From contig NZ_VORS01000007.1 of the NCBI RefSeq assembly GCF_007997075.1, positions 1 through 64,000 of the forward strand: DNA of 64,000 nucleotides. Direction: 5' to 3'. This DNA is from Polaribacter sp. IC073 (lineage in GTDB: Bacteria > Bacteroidota > Bacteroidia > Flavobacteriales > Flavobacteriaceae). Below are positions 7,299 through 16,095 of this stretch, piece after piece; within the stretch, counting starts at the first letter, position 1, and each line of letters opens with the position of its first letter. The translations under genes and the position numbers were made by a program. The notes under the pieces were generated by a model that worked only from the letters and a program-made list of their open reading frames with translations, did no database searches and was not told the DNA's origin.

Positions 7299-8429
7299 AT
7301 GCCATTATTTAACGTTTATCCACTGTACGATGTTACACCAGTAAAAGCAAAAGGAATTTATGTTTATGATGAAAACAACACGGAATATTTAGATTTATAT
7401 GGTGGTCATGCTGTAATTTCTATTGGTCATGCGCATCCTAAATATGTGGAAGCTATTACGAATCAGGTAGAGAAATTAGGTTTTTATTCAAATGCGATTC
7501 AGAATCCTTTACAGGTTGATTTGGCTAATAAATTAGAGGTACTTTCTGGTTGTAAAGATTATCAATTATTTTTATGCAGTTCTGGTGCGGAAGCCAATGA
7601 AAATGCCCTAAAATTGGCGTCTTTTAAAACAGAAAAATCTAGAGTTATTGCTTTTAAGAATGGTTTTCACGGACGTACTTCTGCTGCGGTTGCCGTAACT
7701 GATAATAAGAATATTATTGCGCCAATTAATGCACAACAAAAAGTTACGATACTTCACTTGAATGATATTGATAGTGTAAAAACAGAACTAGAAAAAGGAG
7801 ATGTTTGTGCAGTAATTATTGAATTTATACAAGGAGTTGGTGGTTTAGACGAAGCTACTGCTGCATTTTTTGAACAAGTTGATGTACTTTGTAAAGCAAA
7901 CAACACCATGTTTATAGCTGATGAAGTGCAGTCTGGCTATGGACGCTCTGGTAAATTCTTTGCATTTCAGCATTACAATGTAACGCCAGACATTATTTCG
8001 ATTGCCAAAGGAATGGGAAATGGTTTTCCTATTGGAGGCATATTAATTCATCCAGATATTGAAGCAAAATTCGGAATGTTGGGAACCACTTTTGGTGGAA
8101 ATCATTTGGCTTGCGCTGCAGGTTTATCCGTTTTAAATGTAATTGAAACAGAAAACTTGATGGACAATGTAAATGAAATGTCTGCCTATTTCATCAAAAT
8201 TGCAAAAACGATTCCACAGATAAAAAAAAGCAAAGGAAGAGGATTAATGCTCGGTTTAGAATTCGATTTTGAAGTTGGAGATTTACGCAAGCAATTAATT
8301 TACGACTATCATATTTTTACTGGCGGCGCAATGAATAAAAAATTATTGAGAATTTTACCTCCTTTAAATGTAGAAAAAAAACATATAGATCAGTTTTTTA
8401 AAGCATTGGTTGCTGCTTTGGATGAATAA
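7299..8429 (+). CDS. argD: acetylornithine/succinylornithine aminotransferase
   Basis: 376 residues, a class III PLP aminotransferase. It converts the N-acylglutamate semialdehyde to N-acylornithine with glutamate as amino donor. Visible: SSGAEANENALKLA (about 95-108, phosphate pocket), FHGRT (about 123-127), IADEVQSGYGRSG (about 205-217) and the PLP-lysine segment ISIAKGMGNGFPIGG (about 229-243). It is located between proC and proB in the operon. The acyl group is presumably succinyl, from context only. Confidence 0.93.
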   Translation: MPLFNVYPLYDVTPVKAKGIYVYDENNTEYLDLYGGHAVISIGHAHPKYVEAITNQVEKLGFYSNAIQNPLQVDLANKLEVLSGCKDYQLFLCSSGAEANENALKLASFKTEKSRVIAFKNGFHGRTSAAVAVTDNKNIIAPINAQQKVTILHLNDIDSVKTELEKGDVCAVIIEFIQGVGGLDEATAAFFEQVDVLCKANNTMFIADEVQSGYGRSGKFFAFQHYNVTPDIISIAKGMGNGFPIGGILIHPDIEAKFGMLGTTFGGNHLACAAGLSVLNVIETENLMDNVNEMSAYFIKIAKTIPQIKKSKGRGLMLGLEFDFEVGDLRKQLIYDYHIFTGGAMNKKLLRILPPLNVEKKHIDQFFKALVAALDE

Positions 8430-8468
8430 ATAAAAAGAAGGTTCATAAAAACAACCAAACAAAATACT

Positions 8469-9233
8469 ATGCAAAAAAAGAAACGCATTTTACTAAAAGT
8501 AGGCTCTAACACGCTTACGAAAGAAACCGATAATATTTCGAGAGGAAAAATTGAAGATATTGCAAATCAAATTGCTAAACTTCAAGATACTTGCGAATTT
8601 ATTATTGTGAGTTCTGGTGCTATTGCGGTTGCAAAACAGTTTGTAAAGTTAGAAAGTAAACAAGAAGAAGTCTTTGTAAAACAAGCTTTGGCTTCTATCG
8701 GTCAGCCACACTTAATCAGAATTTATCAAGAAATATTTAGAGAATATGGCTTGTTAAGTTCTCAGTGCCTCCTCTCCTATTCAGATTTTGAAAGGCAGCA
8801 AAGCAAAACCAATATTGTAAACACCATTAATGTGTTGGTAAACAATAACTACATTCCTATTATCAATGAAAATGACACCGTTGCAACCGATGAAATTCAA
8901 TTTGGCGACAATGATAAACTAGCGGCTTTAACGGCGACTTTGTTAAATGTTGATTTGTTGATAATTGCCACAAACACTAACGGAATTTACACCAAAGAGT
9001 CTTTCAATAATAACAAGCCAGAAACGATCTTGGAGGTTCTTAATTTTGATGACTTGAAAAATGAAGTTGTAAATTCTAAATCTACTCACGGAAGTGGTGG
9101 AATGGCTTCTAAAATTGAAGCCGCAGAAATAAGTAAAAACGCGAATATAGAAACTTGGATTGTAAACGGTTTGGAAGATAATTTTATAGTGAATGCTATG
9201 CATAATAAAGTTCCGTTTACAAAAATAAAGTAA
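8469..9233 (+). CDS. proB: glutamate 5-kinase, short form without PUA domain
   Basis: 254 residues; it phosphorylates glutamate for proline synthesis. LLKVGSNTLT (8-17) and the amino-acid-kinase motif PIINENDTVATDEIQFGDND (about 128-147) are clear. Proteobacterial ProB carries a C-terminal PUA domain and is over 100 residues longer; that domain is absent here and the frame ends cleanly after the kinase domain, so this is the short class rather than a truncation. proA, normally its partner, is not adjacent: the next gene is the carbamoyltransferase. Confidence 0.9.
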   Translation: MQKKKRILLKVGSNTLTKETDNISRGKIEDIANQIAKLQDTCEFIIVSSGAIAVAKQFVKLESKQEEVFVKQALASIGQPHLIRIYQEIFREYGLLSSQCLLSYSDFERQQSKTNIVNTINVLVNNNYIPIINENDTVATDEIQFGDNDKLAALTATLLNVDLLIIATNTNGIYTKESFNNNKPETILEVLNFDDLKNEVVNSKSTHGSGGMASKIEAAEISKNANIETWIVNGLEDNFIVNAMHNKVPFTKIK

Positions 9234-9269
9234 CAAGAGGTTCAAACCTTTTGCTTAAAATAAAATAAA

Positions 9270-10208
9270 ATGAAAAATTACACATCTATAAACGACATTG
9301 AAAATATAAATTCTTGGATTGAAGAAGCTAAAGAGATAAAGGAAAATCCTTTAAAGAACATCAAATTAGGAAAAAATAAGACATTAGGATTGTTATTTTT
9401 TAACTCAAGCTTACGGACACGTTTAAGTACACAAAAAGCGGCTTTAAATTTAGGAATGGACCCGATTGTAATGAACGTTTCTGGTGATGCTTGGGGAATT
9501 GAATTTGGAGATGGAACGGTTATGAATGGCAATACCGCAGAACATATTAAAGAAGCTGCTGCTGTAGTTTCTCAATATTGTGACATTATTGCTGTAAGAG
9601 CTTTTCCGAGTTTAACTGACAGGCAAAAAGACGAGTCTGAACACGTTTTAAAATCTTTTGTTGAATTTGCTTCTGTACCAATTATAAGTATGGAGAGTGC
9701 CACTGGGCACCCTTTACAAGGTTTAACAGATGCCATTACAATTGCTGAAAACACCACAAAAAAGAGACCAAAAGTCGTTTTAAGTTGGGCGCCGCATGTA
9801 AAAGCTTTACCACACGCAGTTGCTAATAGTTTTACACAAGCAATGCAAAAAATGGATGTTGAATTTGTGATTGCAAATCCAGAAGGTTATAATTTAAGTA
9901 AAGAAATCACCAAAGACACAAAAATTTATCACAACCAGTCAGCCGCTTTTAAAGATGCCGATTTTGTGTATACAAAAAACTGGAGCTCTTACGAAGATTA
10001 TGGAAGAGTTCTTTGTACAGATCCTACTTGGATGATTACCAAAGACAAGATTGCAAATGCTAAATTTATGCATTGTTTGCCCGTAAGAAGAAATGTTGTG
10101 GTGGAAGATGCGGTTTTAGATAGCGATGCTTCTTTAGTTATTGAACAAGCTAATAACAGAACCTATGCTGCTCAATTGGTTTTAAAGAAGATTTTAGAAA
10201 ACAACTAA
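9270..10208 (+). CDS. argF': N-succinylornithine (or N-acetylornithine) carbamoyltransferase
   Basis: 312 residues. It transfers a carbamoyl group to an N-acylated ornithine, giving N-acylcitrulline. The carbamoyl-phosphate motif is FFNSSLRTR (43-51), and HCLPVRR near the end replaces the HCLPA of ordinary ornithine carbamoyltransferases. In the specificity loop NGNTAEH the residue at 90 is alanine, not the Glu of acetylornithine enzymes. From memory, Pro, Ala, Ser or Val there favours succinylornithine, so the succinyl pathway is the better guess. ArgE, two genes downstream, would then deacylate citrulline rather than ornithine. Confidence 0.88.
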   Translation: MKNYTSINDIENINSWIEEAKEIKENPLKNIKLGKNKTLGLLFFNSSLRTRLSTQKAALNLGMDPIVMNVSGDAWGIEFGDGTVMNGNTAEHIKEAAAVVSQYCDIIAVRAFPSLTDRQKDESEHVLKSFVEFASVPIISMESATGHPLQGLTDAITIAENTTKKRPKVVLSWAPHVKALPHAVANSFTQAMQKMDVEFVIANPEGYNLSKEITKDTKIYHNQSAAFKDADFVYTKNWSSYEDYGRVLCTDPTWMITKDKIANAKFMHCLPVRRNVVVEDAVLDSDASLVIEQANNRTYAAQLVLKKILENN

Positions 10209-10209
10209 A

Positions 10210-10272
10210 GTCATTGCTAGAAGGAAGCAATTTGTTAAAGAATCGAGAGATTGCTACATGCCTCGCAATGAC
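10210..10272 (+). repeat. REP-like palindromic element between argF' and argB
   Basis: GTCATTGC (10210-10217) and GCAATGAC (10265-10272) are perfect inverted arms with inner AGCAAT/ATTGCT pairing. The text matches the CATTGCGAGG..GAAGCAAT element seen between genes in many flavobacteria (from memory), and a relative lies at 12234-12304. The argB frame runs open through it, which explains an apparent N-terminal extension of ArgB. Confidence 0.65.
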
Positions 10273-10285
10273 AAATACACAGAAA

Positions 10286-11062
10286 ATGGAAAAACTATCA
10301 ATCATAAAAATTGGAGGAAATATTATTGAAGATGAAACTTCTTTACATGCTTTTCTAAAATTATTTTCTAATCTAGAAGGGAAGAAAATTTTAGTGCATG
10401 GTGGAGGAAAACGTGCCACAAGTGTTGCTTCAAAGTTAGGTATTGAATCTAAATTAGTAAATGGAAGAAGAATTACAGATAAAGAAACTTTAGAAGTAAT
10501 TACTATGGTTTATGGTGGTTTGGTCAACAAGAATATTGTGGCTAAATTACAAGCTTTAGATATTGATGCTATTGGTTTAACAGGTGCAGACATCAATAGT
10601 ATCAAATCAGAAAAAAGACCTGTAAAAGATATCGATTTTGGTTTTGTGGGTGATGTAAAACAAGTAAATTCAAGTGGAATTGATAAATTAATGAAAGCTG
10701 ATTTTACGCCTGTTTTTTGTGCAATTACACATGATGGAAATGGACAATTACTAAACACAAATGCAGATACAATTGCAAGTACCATTGCCGTTGGAATGAG
10801 CGAAATCTATGAAACATCAATTTATTATTGTTTTGAATTGAATGGTGTTTTAAGAGACTTTAATGATCAAGAATCCGTCATAAAAATCATTAATTCTAAA
10901 ACCTATAAAGAGTTGTTAGATGCTAAAATTATTACTGACGGAATGATTCCTAAAATAGACAACTGTTTTGATGCTTTATACAATGGAGTATCAAAAGTAC
11001 ATATTGGAAATACTTCAATGTTGACAAAAGAAAACGAGTTTTTTACAACTATTACAACCTAA
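10286..11062 (+). CDS. argB: acetylglutamate kinase (acyl-glutamate kinase)
   Basis: 258 residues from the ATG at 10286. Upstream in-frame codons fall inside a palindromic element and give no family sequence, so the later start is preferred. It phosphorylates N-acylglutamate. Seen: IIKIGGNIIEDE near the N-terminus, KILVHGGGKRATSVASKLG (about 32-50) for substrate binding, and a C-terminal DGMIPKIDNCFDAL that matches the family DGGM(I/L)PKI segment. No N-terminal extension of the arginine-inhibited kinase type is visible, so feedback inhibition through that helix is unlikely. Confidence 0.92.
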   Translation: MEKLSIIKIGGNIIEDETSLHAFLKLFSNLEGKKILVHGGGKRATSVASKLGIESKLVNGRRITDKETLEVITMVYGGLVNKNIVAKLQALDIDAIGLTGADINSIKSEKRPVKDIDFGFVGDVKQVNSSGIDKLMKADFTPVFCAITHDGNGQLLNTNADTIASTIAVGMSEIYETSIYYCFELNGVLRDFNDQESVIKIINSKTYKELLDAKIITDGMIPKIDNCFDALYNGVSKVHIGNTSMLTKENEFFTTITT

Positions 11063-11065
11063 AAA

Positions 11066-12133
11066 ATGAATATCGAAAAATTAACAGAAAATGCCATTTC
11101 TCTTTTAAAAAATTTGATTGAAACCCAATCATTTTCACAAGAAGAAGAAAATACAGCGAAATTAATAGAAGGTTGGTTTATTGAAAATGAAATCCCTTTT
11201 AAAAGAACAAAAAATAATATTTGGGCAACCAACAAGCATTTTGATGAGAGCAAACCTACACTATTGCTAAACTCACATCATGATACGGTGCAACCAAACT
11301 CGGCTTATACTAATGATCCTTTAAAAGCATTTGTAGAAGACGGAAAATTATACGGATTAGGATCTAATGATGCTGGTGGATGTTTGGTTTCTTTAATAGC
11401 AACCTTTACCAATTTTTACGCACAAGAAAACTTAAAATATAACATCGTTATTGTAGCTTCTGCAGAAGAAGAAAATTCTGGTCCTGATGGATTGAATAGT
11501 ATGTTAGCAATTATTCCACATATTGACGTGGCCATTGTTGGCGAACCAACTTTAATGAATTTAGCCGTTGCAGAAAAAGGTCTAGTTGTTTTTGATGCTG
11601 TGGTAGAAGGAACTCCAAGTCATGCAGCACATCCAAACAGTAACAATGCTATTTATAATACCATTGAAGTTTTACAATGGTTTAAAGACTTTAAGTTCGA
11701 AAAACCTTCGGTAGCGTTAGGTGATGTAAAAATGACCGTTACTCAAATTGCTGCTGGTTCTCAACACAATGTGGTACCTGCACATGTAGATTTAGTAGTA
11801 GATGTTCGTGTGAATGATGCCTATTCTAATCAAGAAATTGCAGACATTTTACAAGAAAAATCACCTTGCACAAAAATTACACCGAGAAGTTTGCGCTTAA
11901 ATTCTTCTTCTATACCTACAAATCACGATTTGGTAAAAGCAGGAATTGAGATGGGAAGAGAAACGTATGGCTCTCCAACCTTGTCTGATCAAGCAGTTTT
12001 AACTTGTCAATCATTAAAATTAGGCCCCGGAGACAGTACGCGTTCGCATTCTGCCAATGAATTTATCTATCTTGCAGAAATTGAAGAAGGAATTAAAATT
12101 TATGTTGAATTGTTGAATCGTGTGATTAAATAG
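11066..12133 (+). CDS. argE: M20-family N-acylornithine/N-acylcitrulline deacylase
   Basis: 355 residues. A zinc hydrolase with the M20 ligands in order: LNSHHDTVQP (about 68-77), GSNDAGG (about 97-103), SAEEENSG (about 131-138), VGEPT (about 159-163) and the late H in RSHSANEF (about 332-339). It removes the N-acyl group. Because the carbamoyltransferase in this operon works on acylated ornithine, the physiological substrate is probably N-succinyl- or N-acetylcitrulline. It begins 3 bp after argB. Confidence 0.9.
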   Translation: MNIEKLTENAISLLKNLIETQSFSQEEENTAKLIEGWFIENEIPFKRTKNNIWATNKHFDESKPTLLLNSHHDTVQPNSAYTNDPLKAFVEDGKLYGLGSNDAGGCLVSLIATFTNFYAQENLKYNIVIVASAEEENSGPDGLNSMLAIIPHIDVAIVGEPTLMNLAVAEKGLVVFDAVVEGTPSHAAHPNSNNAIYNTIEVLQWFKDFKFEKPSVALGDVKMTVTQIAAGSQHNVVPAHVDLVVDVRVNDAYSNQEIADILQEKSPCTKITPRSLRLNSSSIPTNHDLVKAGIEMGRETYGSPTLSDQAVLTCQSLKLGPGDSTRSHSANEFIYLAEIEEGIKIYVELLNRVIK

Positions 12134-12140
12134 AGAAAAA

Positions 12141-12304
12141 AGAATCAAGAGACAAGAAACAAGACTTACTTATTTAGTCTTAATTCTAGTAGTGAAACAA
12201 TCTAATATCTTGATTCTAAATTATAAAAATAATCGTCATAACGAGGAAATATGACGAAGTTATCTTTTTATTAATTAAGAGATTGCTTCGTTCCTCGCAA
12301 TGAC
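12141..12304 (+). repeat. composite palindromic repeats between argE and argH
   Basis: AGAATCAAGA (about 12141-12150) is answered by TCTTGATTCT (about 12212-12221). CGTCATA..TATGACG (12234-12256) and a unit GAGATTGCTTCG..CCTCGCAATGAC (ending 12304) follow. The last is the reverse of the element at 10210-10272. At 189 bp this is the largest gap within the arginine operon and holds no ORF. It may mark a weak transcript boundary before argH. Confidence 0.55.
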
Positions 12305-12322
12305 AATAAAATATAGAGAAAT

Positions 12323-13597
12323 ATGAAACTTTGGGATAAAGGATTTTCAATAGATCAACAAATAGAAAAATTTACAGTGGGTAATGATAGAGAAATTGAC
12401 ATGCATATTGCAAAATATGATGTTCAGGCTTCTTTAGCACACGCAATAATGTTAGCATCTATTGGTATTATTACTGCTGATGAATTGAAAGATTTGAAAA
12501 GAGGTTTGCAAGAATTGGCAGACGATATTGAAAACGGAACCTTCGTTATAGAAGCTTCTTTTGAAGATGTGCATTCTAAAATTGAATGGGAATTAACGAA
12601 TAAGTTAGGTGAAGTTGGTAAGAAAATTCATACGGCTCGTTCTAGAAATGACCAAGTTTTAGTTGCTTTACAATTATATTATAAGGAGAATTTAGCAGTT
12701 ATCAATAATAAGACAAAGACACTTTTTGATACACTTTTAGGATTGGCTAACACACACAAAGAAGGGGTATTACCTGGTTATACACATTTACAGGTTGCAA
12801 TGCCATCATCATTCGGGTTGTGGTTTTCTGCATACGCAGAGTTGTTAATTGATGATGTATATATGTTAAATGCAGTTGCTAAAGTTGTAGACCAAAATCC
12901 TTTAGGTTCTGCTGCTGGTTACGGGAGCTCTTTCCCTATCGACAGAGAGTTAACAACCAAAGAATTAGACTTTGCTACCTTAAAATATAACGTAGTTGCT
13001 GCGCAATTAAGTAGAGGAAAAAGTGAGCGTTCTATTGCTTCTGCTTTAGGCGGATTGTGTAATACCATGGCTCGTTTTGCAATGGATGTTTGTTTATATA
13101 TGAGTCAGAATTTTAATTTTATTTCTTTTCCAGATGAATTAACAACAGGAAGTAGCATTATGCCGCACAAGAAAAATCCTGATGTTTTTGAATTGATCCG
13201 TGGAAAATGTAATAAAATTCAGGCTTTACAAACAGAAATGATATTAATTACGAATAATTTACCAACGGGTTATCATAGAGATTATCAATTATTAAAAGAA
13301 AATATTATCAATGCTTTTGAAGACGTTAAAGATATTTTAGACATTTTTAACTACTCTATTCAGCAAGTAATTGTAAAAGATATTGATTTGGAAGATGAAA
13401 AATATCAATATTTATTTACAGTAGATAGCATCAATAATTTAGTAATTGAAGGCATGTCTTTTAGAGAAGCGTATCAAAAAATTGGTGGTCAAGTACAAGA
13501 AGGAACTTACAAACCAGATTTAGGTAAACAACATTCTCACGTTGGAAGTATTCATAATTTATCTTTGGATAAAATTAGAGCGAAATATCCGAAGTAA
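12323..13597 (+). CDS. argH: argininosuccinate lyase
   Basis: 424 residues. It cleaves argininosuccinate to arginine and fumarate, the last step of the pathway. Fumarase/ASL superfamily markers: HTARSRNDQV (about 107-116), GYTHLQ (about 152-157) and the signature loop GSSIMPHKKNPD (about 276-287). Shorter than the roughly 460 residues of many homologues, chiefly at the C-terminus. It is last in the operon, after a repeat-rich gap, and is followed by a strong terminator. Confidence 0.94.
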   Translation: MKLWDKGFSIDQQIEKFTVGNDREIDMHIAKYDVQASLAHAIMLASIGIITADELKDLKRGLQELADDIENGTFVIEASFEDVHSKIEWELTNKLGEVGKKIHTARSRNDQVLVALQLYYKENLAVINNKTKTLFDTLLGLANTHKEGVLPGYTHLQVAMPSSFGLWFSAYAELLIDDVYMLNAVAKVVDQNPLGSAAGYGSSFPIDRELTTKELDFATLKYNVVAAQLSRGKSERSIASALGGLCNTMARFAMDVCLYMSQNFNFISFPDELTTGSSIMPHKKNPDVFELIRGKCNKIQALQTEMILITNNLPTGYHRDYQLLKENIINAFEDVKDILDIFNYSIQQVIVKDIDLEDEKYQYLFTVDSINNLVIEGMSFREAYQKIGGQVQEGTYKPDLGKQHSHVGSIHNLSLDKIRAKYPK

Positions 13598-13621
13598 GAA
13601 ATAAACTAATTATATCGATGT

Positions 13622-13657
13622 AAAAAGCCTAGTTTACTTATTGTAACTAGGCTTTTT
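13622..13657. terminator. bidirectional terminator after argH
   Basis: AAAAAGCCTAGTT pairs with AACTAGGCTTTTT around a short loop, with A and T runs on both sides. It serves argH (plus) and the convergent gene at 13685-14281 (minus). Confidence 0.85.
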
Positions 13658-13684
13658 AATAATCTAAAACTTAAGTAGTAGCTA

Positions 13685-14281
13685 TTAGAGATAAACATTA
13701 ACACCAACAGACAAACTAAATACATCCTTAAACTTAACTTCACTTGATGTAATTGCATACCATAAATAAGATTCTACAGTTCCTACTTCAAAATAAAAAT
13801 CAGCTCCTTTTAAAGCTTTAGAATTTACAAAATCTTTATGAAGCATAGCACCACCATACAGCGTAAAGTGAAAGGCATTAGGTATATAATAACCATCTGG
13901 AAACCTATTTGGAAGTGAAGTAAATGTAGTGGTACCAATATCTAAAGTTGTCGCAAAACCTGCTATTGGAGTTAAAGTTAAATTCTCTCCAATTTTTTTT
14001 CTATAAATAGGAAATGTATTTTTTATTGTAATTAAGTGAATTTCATCGGCTTCAGAAACAGATTTTGGTACAAAACCGTATAATAATTCTGTATATAAAA
14101 CCTTATTAAATAACTGATAACCAGCACCAACAGATATAACACCTATGTTTCCAGCAAATTGCGCTTTTACATAATCTGGAACATACCAGGATTTATCTTT
14201 GTTTAAATTTGCTTCTTGTGCGTAAAAATTTGTGGTAAGCAATAATACTATGAATGCTATAAAAATATTTTTAATTTTCAT
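13685..14281 (-). CDS. exported protein of unknown function, outer-membrane-barrel-like
   Basis: 198 residues with a signal peptide (MKIKNIFIAFIVLLLTTNFYA, then QEANL). The rest alternates hydrophobic and polar residues with many aromatic/Gly turns (NIGVISVGAGYQLF, GGAMLHKDF) and ends in a hydrophobic strand (FSLSVGVNVYL). This fits a small outer-membrane beta-barrel. No named family recognised. It follows the phosphoesterase lipoprotein gene with a 5 bp gap and is likely co-transcribed, so the two may act together at the outer envelope; that is inference. Confidence 0.75.
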   Translation of the reverse strand: MKIKNIFIAFIVLLLTTNFYAQEANLNKDKSWYVPDYVKAQFAGNIGVISVGAGYQLFNKVLYTELLYGFVPKSVSEADEIHLITIKNTFPIYRKKIGENLTLTPIAGFATTLDIGTTTFTSLPNRFPDGYYIPNAFHFTLYGGAMLHKDFVNSKALKGADFYFEVGTVESYLWYAITSSEVKFKDVFSLSVGVNVYL

Positions 14282-14286
14282 TCTAA

Positions 14287-15075
14287 TTATAATTCAATAA
14301 GTTCAATATTAAACGTTTTATTTTCTACAGTAATAATACCATATTCAGGGTCTTTAAGAGCTGGTATTACTAGATAACTTACAACCCCCTCTTCATAAGA
14401 ATAACTATGTGTATGACCGTGTACAGAAAGTGAAACATTATTTTCAACCATTAAAGATTTATATGTTTCTTGCATCTCTGGTGTAATGTCATTACTAATA
14501 GTAGGAATATGAGCAAATGAAAATACTTGATCAAATTGCTCGTTATCACTTAACGCTAGTGATAACCAATCAAAATCTGGTACTTTTTTACTTTCTAGAA
14601 CGATATCATCAAAAAGTACAAACTTATTATTATTAAATACAAAAGAGTAATTGTAGTCACCAAACATTTCTCTATAAATTGCACTTCCGTTTGCATTATA
14701 ATCATGATTTCCAATAACAGTAAAATAAGGTTTTTTAAGTGTTTGCATTATATCATAAAAAATCTCATACTCTTTTAATAATGCTTGGTCTGCAATATCA
14801 CCACCAAAAATTACAAATAAAACATCCTGCCTTTTGTTAATATCATCAACTACTATTTTAAGGTTATTATAGAAATAATGAACATCTGTAATAAAAGCAA
14901 ATTTAAAATCTTGAGAATCTACTTGAACACTCTCTAATAATTTTAAGTTTTTTGCAGTTGTGTTTTTTTGCGCAGTTTGTACATCTGCTTCATACACACT
15001 AAATTCAAATAAATTATCGCAACTATTTAAAGTTAACATGATGGCAATTGATACTATTATTTTTAAAAATTTCAT
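14287..15075 (-). CDS. calcineurin-like metallophosphoesterase lipoprotein
   Basis: 262 residues. The lipobox LTLNSC at about 14-19 predicts lipidation at Cys19. Dimetal phosphoesterase motifs appear in order: ITDVHYF (about 63-69), GGDIAD (about 91-96), GNHDY (about 121-125) and HGHTHS (about 219-224). It probably hydrolyses a phosphoester outside the cytoplasm; substrate unknown. First gene of a two-gene unit with the outer-membrane-like protein. The upstream region is the long non-coding stretch 15076-15450. Confidence 0.85.
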   Translation of the reverse strand: MKFLKIIVSIAIMLTLNSCDNLFEFSVYEADVQTAQKNTTAKNLKLLESVQVDSQDFKFAFITDVHYFYNNLKIVVDDINKRQDVLFVIFGGDIADQALLKEYEIFYDIMQTLKKPYFTVIGNHDYNANGSAIYREMFGDYNYSFVFNNNKFVLFDDIVLESKKVPDFDWLSLALSDNEQFDQVFSFAHIPTISNDITPEMQETYKSLMVENNVSLSVHGHTHSYSYEEGVVSYLVIPALKDPEYGIITVENKTFNIELIEL

Positions 15076-15450
15076 TTATTTTTCTCTCTATTTAAATATG
15101 ATACAAATTTATTGATAGTGTTGACGATAAAAAAATATAACCTTACAATTATAGCATAAAAACCAAGGTTAATCCTTCTTTTTATCGCCATTAATCAATA
15201 AAAAAAACAGCGGTAAATACATTATTTGTACTTCTAAGCATTATTGATAATCAATACATTATTAAAAGCTCAAGTTTTCTATAAAAAAGGTAAAGTAGCC
15301 GCAATATTATTGCAGTTAAAGAAATCTATTTAGAGAAGTAGTAAAAAGTAAAATTAGAAGAATATTGAATTTTAGAAATTATTCTTTAGTACTAGAAACG
15401 TGTATTAAACAAGAATTGATAGCGAATGAACTAGGTAATTCTATAAAATA
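15076..15450. other. gene-free stretch upstream of the phosphoesterase
   Basis: No start-to-stop ORF with coding character. One frame on the plus strand (about 15339-15452) reads 37 sense codons ending SLVLETCIKQELIANELGNSIK before TAA. It has no start codon and no recognisable family, and may be a gene remnant. The minus-strand promoter of the phosphoesterase gene must lie in the right-hand neighbourhood of 15075-15130. Otherwise I see nothing. Confidence 0.35.
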
Positions 15451-15487
15451 AGAAAACAGTTATTTTTAAAAAAAATAACTGTTTTCT
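15451..15487 (-). terminator. perfect inverted repeat after crtZ
   Basis: Two exact 17-base arms (15451-15467 and 15471-15487) with a 3-base loop: AGAAAACAGTTATTTTT and its complement. It lies 18 bp downstream of the crtZ stop and is the likely end of the carotenoid transcript. Confidence 0.7.
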
Positions 15488-15504
15488 GTACACTATAAAA
15501 TAGC

Positions 15505-15954
15505 TTATTTTAATTTTGGCTTTCTAAAGTATTTTAAAGGCACAAAGAGCATTCCGAAACACTGGCTATCTTCTTTCCCCATATTTTTGTGGTGAATTTT
15601 ATGTGCTTTTCTCAATCCTTTTAAGTAACTATTATTTGTGTTTTTAAACCATTTAAATCGTTGGTGAATTAATACATCATGAATTATAAAATAAGCCAAA
15701 CCATAAAATAAAATCCCCAAACCTATAAAGAATAAATAGGTGTATTCTGTGTAGGTTCCAAAATAGAATAATGCCATACTTGGTATTGCAAATACTATAA
15801 AAAACGCATCATTTTTTTCGAATACGTTTGGGTAACCAGGCTCGTGATGATCTTCATGCAAAAACCAGCCAAAACCATGCATTACAAATTTGTGTGTACA
15901 CCAAGTGACACATTCCATCAATAAAAAAACCGCTAAAGTTATTAATATAAACAT
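15505..15954 (-). CDS. crtZ: beta-carotene hydroxylase
   Basis: 149 residues, integral membrane di-iron hydroxylase that adds 3-hydroxyl groups to beta-carotene to give zeaxanthin. All four histidine motifs are present: HKFVMH (about 21-26), HEDHH (about 33-37), HDVLIHQRF (about 90-98) and HKIHH (about 117-121), between four hydrophobic spans. It lies downstream of crtB with a repeat-filled gap of 141 bp. The lycopene cyclase gene crtY, often next to crtZ in flavobacteria, is not in the window. Confidence 0.93.
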   Translation of the reverse strand: MFILITLAVFLLMECVTWCTHKFVMHGFGWFLHEDHHEPGYPNVFEKNDAFFIVFAIPSMALFYFGTYTEYTYLFFIGLGILFYGLAYFIIHDVLIHQRFKWFKNTNNSYLKGLRKAHKIHHKNMGKEDSQCFGMLFVPLKYFRKPKLK

Positions 15955-15973
15955 AAATTTACTGTTAGATATC

Positions 15974-16090
15974 TGGTCGAGCGCAGTCGAGACCTTACTG
16001 TTATTCGCTTAATTTTAAGAACCTCTCGAGAACTGCGTTCGCTACTTTCAATCAAAAGATATTTTGACCTCAGTAATGCTCGAAGAGACT
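15974..16090. repeat. palindromic repeat between crtB and crtZ
   Basis: GGTCGAG..GTCGAGACC (about 15975-15994) with further relatives CTCTCGAGAACTGCG (about 16022) and GCTCGAAGAGAC (about 16079-16090). The GAGCGCAGTCGAGA core is a common intergenic palindrome in this family, to my recollection. It could fold in the crt transcript and lower crtZ expression relative to crtB. Confidence 0.5.
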
Positions 16091-16095
16091 TTTTA

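Noticed and set aside
10214..10285. N-terminal extension of ArgB
   Set aside because: It is the translation of a palindromic repeat and matches no kinase sequence.
15339..15452. Start-less frame ending SLVLETCIKQELIANELGNSIK
   Set aside because: No start codon and no recognisable family; kept only as a possible remnant in the gap description.
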